A stretch of DNA of 64,000 nt from Asterias rubens (taxonomy: Eukaryota > Echinodermata > Asteroidea > Forcipulatida > Asteriidae): assembly GCF_902459465.1 (NCBI RefSeq), contig NC_047068.1:12919195-12983194 (forward strand). Direction: 5' to 3'. Position numbers and translations under genes: made by a program. The notes below the pieces were generated by a model. It worked only from the letters and a program-made list of their open reading frames with translations, had not been told where the DNA came from and did not search any database. The first letter of the stretch is position 1. Every line of letters begins with the position of its first letter. Of the stretch, positions 11,601 through 21,000 are shown in pieces.

Positions 11601-11840
11601 ACCTGTAGTTTCAGGTGCACTCTTTGATCGACTTTCATTTTTGTCTGCACCGCTTAATAGGAGTTTGGCTTGTTGGGACCTTGTCAACCTGTTTTGGTTA
11701 TCTTCAAAGTATGGTGATGTTGAGCTACCCTTCGTAGGGCGGGTCTTAGAACTCATATTTGAGATGTTAAGTTTTTCCCAAGGTTTGCTTTTTGATATTT
11801 GTAACGATGCAGCTTTAAATAATCTAGAAATTACAGACAT
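8639..11840 (-). CDS. NTHL1: Endonuclease III-like DNA glycosylase/AP lyase
   Basis: Four coding exons on the minus strand: 11840-11256, 10592-10422, 9982-9717 and 8813-8639, with GT/AG borders and phases 0, 0, 2; 398 aa in total. The bifunctional glycosylase removes oxidised pyrimidines in base-excision repair. The helix-hairpin-helix [10 protein letters not shown] lies at residues 283-292 with catalytic Lys289; Asp308 is in GVDTHV. The 4Fe-4S cluster cysteines 359, 366, 369 and 375 keep the C-X6-C-X2-C-X5-C spacing. The first exon (195 aa) has a basic, Ser-rich, low-complexity head. Residues 1-25 ([14 protein letters not shown]...) look like a mitochondrial presequence, and a nuclear signal is plausible from Lys/Arg clusters. 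Start is the ATG at 11840; a downstream in-frame ATG (MSSKTRP) could give a shorter form. The protein is longer than human NTHL1 (about 310 aa) because of the N-terminal extension. Head-to-head with PRPSAP. Confidence 0.97.
8890..9186 (+). mobile_element. tRNA-derived SINE (family S1), in NTHL1 intron 3
   Basis: Starts with a tRNA-Ser/Leu-like head (A box GTGGATGAGTGGTTAAGAGC, B-box region GTGGGTTTGGGTCCTG) and continues with the tail ATACTTTACTATAATTGC ... AAAGCGCATTGAGACG. The tail is shared, inverted, with the copy at about 61252-61572. Ends in AATAAATAA. Confidence 0.7.
9192..9280. mobile_element. Family H fragment (TTCATACTTCCTG-ended)
   Basis: Shares GCCTGGTTCATACTTCCTG with copies at 25751-25864, 48291-48322 and 56042-56214. 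Only the left end is clear here. Confidence 0.5.
9283..9598 (+). mobile_element. tRNA-derived SINE with A-rich tail, in NTHL1 intron 3
   Basis: The head GTCATGGCCGAGCGGTTAAG and the later GGATTCGAATCCCGG are near-consensus A and B boxes of a tRNA-Ser/Leu type pol III promoter, including a long variable-arm-like region. The acceptor stem ends (GTGTCA ... TGACAC) still pair. A unique body of about 200 bp ends in A-runs. It is antisense to NTHL1. Confidence 0.8.
10008..10371 (-). mobile_element. Family A TTAA-ended MITE, copy A4
   Basis: TTAA on both sides; ends AAGGCACTGGACACTATTGG and GGTGTCTAGTGCCTT. It makes up about 83% of NTHL1 intron 2 (9983-10421). Confidence 0.88.
10734..10884 (-). mobile_element. 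tRNA-derived SINE (family S4), in NTHL1 intron 1
   Basis: On the minus strand the head reads GGTCAGGTTGGTGTAGTGGT (A box) and GGTTCGAACCCC (B box), like a tRNA-Glu/Gly. The downstream part (GGGACTGAAAAACCTAATC on +) is shared with a copy at 59719-59875. Confidence 0.75.
11181..11230. repeat. 50-bp near-perfect palindrome at NTHL1 exon 1 border
   Basis: GGTTCGTTCCGCTA ... TAGCGGAACGAACC; the arms pair almost throughout. It lies 26 bp inside intron 1 beside the exon 1 donor. A related palindrome with the same outer flank (TAGAACTAT / ATAGTTCTA) is at 35231-35295. Confidence 0.85.
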
Positions 11841-12758
11841 TAAATTTTCATTGTTTATGAAATATTTTGAATCGATCCTGAGAATATTTTGATTTAAGAA
11901 AATTGAGTTAATTTAGGCTAAAAAGGCGACCTATCTAAACTTAGACGGTATTATAACTAGTCCCTAGTCGGTTGGTCAGGTAGAATGTGATTGATAGTAG
12001 GATAGCTAACTAAGCTCTTCTTGCTCTGTTTGAAACTATTTAATGTCCATAAACTAGCCCCAAAAGTAAAAAAGCTGACAACCCCCTCTCCCTATCCTAA
12101 GACTAAGAGTAAGACTGATGCTGTGATTCTGGTAATCTGTCAGTGTCATGGGTTGTGTTGTCAACTACAAAATCTTGCAGACCTAAACCGTTCTGCTTGT
12201 TGTGACCATGGAGGTAGAATTATTGTGACACAGCAGGCAGTCAGTGATCATCCATCGGTGATGGGCTCTTCTCCTCCAGTGGATGGAGGTGTGTGCCATG
12301 TGTTTCTTTCGCGCGAAAATGACGTAATTGACATTACTCTAACGTGATTGGCTACTTGTGAAATTAACAAGTTACCTCTTTCTAAAACTGATAATCTTAA
12401 TATAAGTATTCTGCTATTTTAAAGCTTTTAAAACAGTAAATTGTATTTAAAAAAATATATTATTAAAATATGTAATTAACAATATAACATTATATTTTAA
12501 ATAATCTAATTAATACAATAAAATACGTAAAATAAATATTTACTTAAGATGTGAGGTTGCTTATGTTTACGAACAAAATCCGGTTCAAACGAACTTTGAC
12601 ACTTAAGGTCAAATGCTGAATCTTGAGGTCGGCGTTGAAGTTTGTTGCGTCAAGAAACATTTTTCTGTCAAGAAAAGGTGAAAAGAGTCGTCAAGATTTC
12701 TCTCCGAGCTAAGCAGTTGAAGACGGTGCAGGTTAAATCCCGTCGCGCTGTCCATGCT
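11841..12758. promoter_or_regulatory. Divergent NTHL1/PRPSAP intergenic promoter region
   Basis: There are 918 bp between the two start codons. Within 12307-12353 there is a perfect E2F palindrome TTTCGCGCGAAA (12307-12318), a CRE/ATF-like TGACGTAA (12320-12327) and an inverted CCAAT box GATTGGCT (12346-12353). A strongly AT-rich block follows at about 12420-12545. No other gene is seen. Shared control of both genes is inferred from geometry. Confidence 0.65.
12307..12318. promoter_or_regulatory. Palindromic E2F site
   Basis: TTTCGCGCGAAA is a perfect match to the E2F/DP consensus TTTSSCGC in both directions, followed two bases later by TGACGTAA. Confidence 0.6.
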
Positions 12759-12762
12759 ATGA
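12754..12762 (+). other. Minimal uORF overlapping the PRPSAP start codon
   Basis: ATG CTA TGA: a two-codon upstream ORF whose stop shares bases with the PRPSAP ATG at 12759 (ATGCTATGA). Terminating ribosomes would be positioned on the main start. Whether the mRNA includes it is not proven. Confidence 0.5.
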
Positions 12763-15700
12763 ACAATATGTCTCGTGGGGCATTGCTCGTCATTTCTGGC
12801 AACTCTCACCCGGAGTTGTCGCGCCTCGTTGCAGCGTGAGTTTTTTTAAACAATAGTCAACAATCAATTCAATAAATAGAATAGCCACAGAACAGTGACA
12901 GAGCACATGTTACAAGTCAATATGTTTTTTTTTTTTTTTCTAGATCTTATTCGTATGTGCAACAGTGCCTTCCACCAAAGGCACATCATATTTGAGTTCC
13001 CATGTTTGTTATGGTTGCAAAGAAATGAATAGACCTGCACATTTGTAAAGTTTTAATTTAATTTAATATAAAAATTTAAATTTAAATTAAATAAATTTAA
13101 CATATATTCTTATTATTCATTAATATTTAACATGTTCTCTTCTTGTTTTCATTCTTATTTGAATAAAGTAAATTTTATTGTTGCCAAACCAATCCCATAA
13201 TGAAAATGTTAGGATTGAAATCTGGACGGTGACATTTCTACCTTTCGTCTTAGACCCAGTAACTGGGGCGCTGTATTTCTTTTTCGAAATGTTGACGTTT
13301 TCTGTCATAATGTCAAAATTTCGAAAAAGGGATAACTTTCCGTATGGCGCCACCACTTTTTCACTCATTTTTACAAAAAGGGATATATCAATCAGGTAAA
13401 TAAGTTCCTATATTATTTTATATCGAATGAAAAAGTGGTGGCGCCATACGGAATACAGCGCCCCAGTCACTGGGTCTACCTTCGTCTTAGCCTTGGTAGG
13501 CCTCAGTCAGTGCCATTGCACTGACGTCCTGGGTATAAAGCTCTTTACAATATTAAGTACTTACTAAAAAGGCCTGCTTTTCTATAGGAGTTCAGACCTG
13601 TCCTACCTAAATGTATTATTTTACCTGTCAATGTTAATCTAAAACTTGACTTACATCTTAAAAGCAAAAAATAGTTTATCAAATAAATTACTTATTGCTT
13701 TTGAAAATTATGACACAAATTCTAGAAACACGAACTTGATCCTCAATGTCTAATGAATCCTACAATTTCACTCAAAACACCATTGAGGAAATAATTTGAA
13801 GGAAAGGCACAAAAACTTACCAGATTCCCGAGCGAAAGACCCAGGTTGAAAATTCGAACCTGAGGGGGGCATGGTGCATGTGACATTGTTATTTGTACAG
13901 TCGGTTGGCTGGTTACCTCATTCTGGTAAGCACAATTTTGTTGTGGTCTGTTACTTTTTGTGCTTAGGCAGCTGTATGTAACTGGGTCGGACTGTACAAT
14001 CAATAGAAACTCATGCATCCAATACTAGCTTAGAAGAGATGGTACTTTGTGGAACTTTATGCACCCTAGTATTGAAGGGTTATTTATCCAAACTTATATG
14101 TAATTTCTGTTGTTGTTTAATTTCAGACGTCTTGGTGTTGAACTTGGCAATGTAGATGTATACCTCCAGGACAATAAAGGTACAGTATATATGTGCGTAT
14201 TGTCAAAAGAGTATCCATTTGTTTTCTTGAGACTTTTTTTTGTTGTTCAAAATTGAAACAGTTGTGAATTTTTTTTAAAGGTTATTGAGTCCTTACCCTC
14301 AAAAAAGTTTTCCTGCTTTTTGCCAAGGGCTAAATATTGTGTTCGCTTAGCTAAAATATCAATGTGAAGTCATTCTTTGTGAAAATAGTTTCACAAAGGG
14401 CCAAAGTTTGGTATTAAATGCAGATTAATCTGAACTGTTAAAGCCATTGGACACTTTCGGTAAACAGTATTGTCCAAAGGCCCACACTTCGTGTATCACA
14501 ACTTGTATATAAAATAACAAACTTGTGAAAATGTAGGCTCAATCGGTCATCGGAGTCAGGAGAAAATAACGGGAAAACCCACCCTGTTTCCGCACATTTC
14601 GCCGTGTCATGACATGTGTTTACTATAAATCCGGAATTCTCGATGTCAAGTATTGATAATTGTTTTATTGTTTTCTCAAAAAGTGAAGCATTTCATGGAA
14701 CAATATTTCAAGAGAAATCTTTCACTATAACCTTCTGTAAACCCTGTAAGTTATTTGTAAATCTGTGAACTTTTATATATTTTTTCTGTTCCGAAAGTGT
14801 ATAATGGTTTTAAGCAAAGTGCTCCTTCCTCTTGTCTGAAGCCCTTAATGCAATTTTCAAAACAATCGCGGGACCAAGGCCAAGCTAGGCTGAGCCAAAT
14901 CTGGAGCCAAAGCCGTAGATTCAAAAAGGGCTTCAGTGAAATCAAGCCTCTGACGTTGTGGGAATTAGTTTTCCTTCCTGTAATAATTCATGTTCCTTTT
15001 TTAACGCAGAAACCAAAGTTGACATTGGAGAATCTGTTCGAGGCAAAGATGTGTTTGTCATCCAGACGGGAGCAAAGTGAGTTGACTCATCTTAATTATT
15101 TACTATTTGTTATTGATAATTGGTTTTGCAAACAATCATTATTGGCCTGAGCTTTTGAACCCAGCAGAGTCTTTCTCGAAGCCTGAATGACAACACAACA
15201 CTTATTGATTAATTTTGTTTTATACTTGCAAATTTGTTTGCTTATTTACCTATTAAGTGATTTGGATTATACTAATGAATAATTTCATTGTTTTTCAAGC
15301 CTAATCTGTGTGTTTCATCAATTCTTTCACACACGTAACTTGTGCGTTTGAATTTCACATAACAATTTTCTTCAGTTTTCTGTTTCTTCTCTCTCCATTT
15401 TACACTCTGGCAAAAACTGGCTCTCAGATATCATGCTTTATATGTTGTATTTAAAGCCAGTGGACACTTTCGGTACAGAAAAAAAATTAAAAGTTCACAG
15501 GTATACAAATATCTAAGGGTTTACAGAAGGTAATGGTGAAAGACTTCTCTTGAAATACTATTCCATGAAATGCTTTACTTTTTGAGAAAACATTGAAATA
15601 ATATCAATTCTCGATATTGAGAATTACGGATTTAGTCCAATGACCGATTGAGCCTAAATTTTCACAGGTTTGTTATTTTATGTAGAAGTTGTGATACATG

Positions 15701-18040
15701 AAGTGTGGGCCTTGGACATTACTGTTTACCGAAAGTGTCCAGTGGCTTTAGAATGTAGACTTAGCTGTTGCAAACAACTTACCAACCATAAGGACCTATG
15801 GTATAAATTCAAAAAACTATTGTAAGTCGTTAACCTTTGATGTACATGTTTTTATTTATAGTTCATTTTCCTTTTTTTGTACATAAATTGTTATATATTT
15901 TGTATTATTCATTTTACTACCTATAATACAACCAGATGTGGGGAGGCAGGTCTATGGACCGCATGAATTAATTTGCTTTAGTTTCTCCTAGCCAATCTGG
16001 AAGTATTTTTGTATTGTCTAGTATCGTTGAAAAACAAGTAAAAAAGCAAATAATAAAATATATATTTAGCAATTATTTTTATAGCTAGATAGGAAAATGA
16101 ACTAGCCTATAAATAAAAACTTGTTCATGTACATACATTAGGCCTACATCAAATATTTTCAATTTAAAATATAATATATAAAGGATGAAATATGGGAAAG
16201 AAAAACGGAGAAACGGGAAAGAGAAAAGTGAAGAACTTAATGATCTGTGAAATTAAAATGCACAAGGTAGAACCTCAAGTTGTTAATTAGATATAATCAA
16301 ATAAATGAATACTTTTCTCTTTTGAAAGGGATGTGAACTTTCACATACCTTATATTGTACTTTTCTGTTTAACTTTTGCATACATATAAACAATACATTG
16401 ACAAACAAAATCTTTGACCCTACCTTTATTAAACCAAATATTTGCTAAGTGATATGATTTTGTGCCAGTAAAAAAACCTTTTTGAATAAATGAATACTTT
16501 TTATTTTTCTAGGGACGTGAACAATGCCATAATGGAGCTCCTGATCATGGCGTACGCCTGTAAAACATCAAGTGCTAACTCGATTGTTGGGGTCATACCA
16601 TACCTTCCCTACAGCAAGCAGAGCCAAATGAGGAAAAGAGGCTCCATTGTAGCCAAGCTCCTAGCCACTATGCTCTGTAAATCAGGTTAGGATGGGTAAA
16701 CAATAAGGAATAAAAAATGTTTAGCGTCCCTGCCCGCTTCTGTTTTAGATGCCGTCTCCCTTAAAAAAAAAGTGGATACATTTTATTGATCTAGACAGAA
16801 AGTTCTGTTCCATCTACTCAAACAGAACCAGGCATGACATTCTTCCTACTTTAGTCTATTTTTTGTTTGCCCGTTGAAAAATCAGAGTTTTTTTTTATTA
16901 AGAAGGCCTGAACAGCCTTTTAAAGCCTATTCTAGGTGTACATGTAGGTCAGCCCTTGTACCTCAATAAAGGATTTTCCTACTTTTTTCCAAGGACCAAA
17001 TATCATGCCTGCAGAACCAATTAATGTTCATATTAAGTTTGCTTGTTCATTTGTTCATTTGCTTGTTCTCTTTGTAGGGTTGGACCACATCATCACGATG
17101 GACTTACATCATAAAGAGATTCAAGGATTCTTTGATGTACCTGTTGATAATCTCCGAGCCTCACCCTTCATCTTGCAGTACATCCAAGAACATGTGAGTA
17201 AGGGGTTGGTGGGGGGGGGGGGGGGGATGCGGATCATTAAACAAAACTGCTTTAATGCACTGGACACTAATGGTATTTCCTTAAAATAATTTTTAGCATA
17301 AAACTTACTTGGTAACAAGCAATGGAGAGCTGTTGATAGTATAAAACATTGTGAGAAACAGCATCTGAAAGCACACAAATTTGTGCAACAAGGATGTTTC
17401 TTCTTTCATTATTCTCTGCAACTACAAGGACCAATTGATGCAAGATGTTCACAGATTTGTTATTTTAAGCATACGTTGGGATACACCAAGTGAGAATACT
17501 GGTCTTTGACAACTATCAAACGTTTTCAGTCAATTAAATAAAACAAATGCGCAATATTAAATCAAACCTACAGATACCAGACTGGAGGAATGCTGTGATC
17601 GTCGCCAGAAACCCAGCTTCAGCCCAGAGGGCCACGTCGTTTGCTGAGAGGTTGCGTCTCGGTCTGGCTGTGATCCATGGAGAGCAGAAGGTCCCTGAGC
17701 AGGACAAGGTTGATGGGAGGCACTCACCGCCGACAGTTAGGACATTCTCTGGGCACAGTCTCGATATGCTCCCATGTAAGTAGACTATATTGTGTCTGTG
17801 TACATTTTTAGAATATCCAAAGAAGAAAAAACACTTCCACTGCGAGTCTGCCTTGAAGGCAATGGACGTGCTTGGTAATTGTCAGAGACCATTATTCTCA
17901 CTCGGTGTATCCCAAGATATGCATAAATAGCGAATCTGCAAAAATTTGAACTCAATTTGACACCAGTACAAAACTGAGATACAAAAACGCACTGATCCAG
18001 CGATTTATTTTCTACAAAGATAAGGTTCTTCAGACCCTGA

Positions 18041-18075
<35 letters not shown>

Positions 18076-21000
18076 AAGAAGACATTTATATAAGTGCCCC
18101 CCCCCCCCCAAACAAATCATTCAAAGGTGCCTCAAGACAGTTACATGAAGTTAATTATGATACACTTGTTGAAAAGGATAACATTTGAGCAAAGTGTTAG
18201 GATAAAAGTAAAATGATACAATGTATACGTGTGTTTCGTTTCTTTGTGCAGTGTTCACCCCTAAAGAGAAACCTCCTATTGACGTCGTTGGTGATGTCGG
18301 AGGTCGTATTGCCATCATTGTGGTGAGTGTTTATACACAGGATGACTTCATGTTGTAAATCTTGTAAGGTGCTTTGTCATATATGGGATTTGAGGTATGC
18401 ATGGTGAGGTGTCAATATGTATTTGGTTCGTATTTACACCATGCTGTATCTTCTTGCAGGTAGACTTTGTTCTTTAGAAAACTGTCTTGCTGTATATTCT
18501 GTTACCGCGGAGTAGATTTTCAGATTTTCGGAATTAAGTGGACTTATTTGTTCTGAAAAGAACTGTCCTGCCTTTAACTACCACCTGGACTGAAGGTAGA
18601 AAATCGGCCGGGACCAATAGTTTAGCTTTTAGAGGATGGATTGTTAACTTCACTACCACAGAGTGAGTTCTTAATTATTTCATCTATGTCATCTCATCAG
18701 AGTAGACATTGCATAACTCATTTAGGGTGAAATCTTATATTTTTCACTGCTTTTGTGTGTTAAGTTTATATCCCAATGCAGGCCTGTTATTTCATCAAAG
18801 TAATGGAGGCAATTGCCTCATGCCCCCAATCCTTGCCTTGATGCCCTTTGAAATGCTCCGGTACAAATTTCCCTCACTGAGGTGCCCTCTACTAAGGAAA
18901 ACCTGCCCTTACAATAGTTTAGTATCAGGCCTGCCGATAAAACAACTACATTCATTTAAACTGTTTGCAGGACCCATTGATAATTAGGGAATAACAGTGC
19001 GAGGACCCGGTCTTCACTGCGTGGTAATGACCGGCTTGGTGCAGCGCCAGCCACCAACCAAGGTCATTATGAGTTTATACGCGCACACCTGTTACCTCAA
19101 AATTGATAAATTTTCAGCGCGTACACGCAAGTGCTCGAAGTTGCAATGAAACTAACATGAATATAAATAAGCATGCGATACAGTGCAACGCGCAAACTAG
19201 TTTTACACAATGTATGCTGATTTAGGGGCCACATAATCGCTATTTTCCAAAGCCGGTCTTTATACCACCCATTAATACACCCCCACGTGACCGGATTTTG
19301 ACCAATCAGAGACTTGAAACCGTCCAAGGTGTTTATTAATACCACTTATAATTATATTTATTGAGCACCTAATGTTAAGCTATTTGCAAGATTAACGACC
19401 ATCTTCCTTTCTTAGGATGACATGATTGATGAGGCAGAGTCCTTCGTTGCCGCTGCCGACGTCTTGAAAGAAAGAGGAGCTTACAAGATCTACGTAATGG
19501 CCACCCACGGCATCCTGTCGGCAGACGCCCCAAAGAAAATCGAAGAATCCTGTATAGATGAGGTAATTTAAAGATGCAACTCTAGAAAGGGAAATACCTA
19601 CAATCTTGTTGTTAATGAAAAATAATTTTTAGAAATGGGTTAAAATACCTCATGCTATTCGCGAGGCTTAAATCTTTACCCACACCCTTCTTCTTGTCAA
19701 AGTTATGTTGCCCTGCTCATGTGTACTTATCTTAACCATTAAACAGGCATGATATTCTTCTACTTTTAATAATCAGACCCCAATTCTGTGTGCCTCCACA
19801 CAGCCCCCCCCCCCCCAACCACCAAAGTAAAAACCCACCCCTGGTTTTCCTACTTCTAAGGGCCAAAGTCTGATTAAGGCTTACCACATTTAAGCTGTTA
19901 ATCTGGACCCAATATTCATGACTCTGCCTGGAAGAAAAATACATGTCTAGCGAAGAATTTTCATTGTGTATATATTTCATGTCAGCTATCGTAGACTTCG
20001 TAAGCGAAGAACTCTGCAGTAAGCACAGCCATTACATTGAGCCCTGGTTCAGTTAGACTTGCAGTAGTCATACAGTTTCATTTTGTTGAATGATGCTAAT
20101 TTTATGCATTGTCTTGCCCACTTCTATCCAACCATCCAATCAAGCAAGCTTCCTTCATCAATGTTGCCTTTTAGATGGCCTTCTTCATAAGCTTGTGATT
20201 ATGCTTATTAACATGTTAATTTTATGCATGGCCCGCACACTTATGTCTCAACATTCAATCAAGCAAGCTTCCGTCATCAATGTTGCCTTTTAGAATGGCC
20301 TTCTTCATGAGCTTGTGATTATGCTCTTTAACATGCTAATTTTATGCGAAACCGCCTTATTTATCCTTTTCCCAATGAAATAGGTCACAGAACGTTTCTC
20401 ACCCAATAAGTGGTGTTTAACTTTCTTCGTATATGGTTTAGAGAATTAGAGTTAAAAGCCTTGGTTTTTTTAACATAGATTTTGAAAAAGTTGCACAGTC
20501 ATTATTTAACTGGGTACCTTTTCAAAATTTCCACAGATTTACATTAAACTTACAGGGTTTGAAGATAATGATAGTGGAAAGCTTCCCTTCAAATCTTACT
20601 AACTGAGGTGCTGTAGTTTTTGAAAAATGAGTAAAACAATGTCATGAAAATATGTTTGTAAATGATTTTAATAAAAATCGTCTCATGAGACGAAAATTAT
20701 TTTTATGACGTTGTTTTACTCATTTCCCCCAAACTACAGCACCTCAGCACATATTTTTTTCAGGGAAGCTTTCTACTATCATTATCTTCAAACTGTGTAA
20801 GTTTAGTGTAAATCTGTGGACAATGTGTTTTTTGTCCTACAAAAGTTACATAGACCCTTTAAAAAATTTTTGTTTCTTTTTTTCTGTTTATAAACAATCT
20901 CCTGAAAGGTTTGTTCCTAACACTGTGCCTCGTTTCTTAGGTTATTGTCACTAACACAGTGCAACACGATCTACAGAAATTACAGAGTGATAAAATCCGT

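Noticed and set aside
12420-12545. AT-rich block as a replication origin
   Set aside because: Base composition alone; no diagnostic motif in animal genomes.
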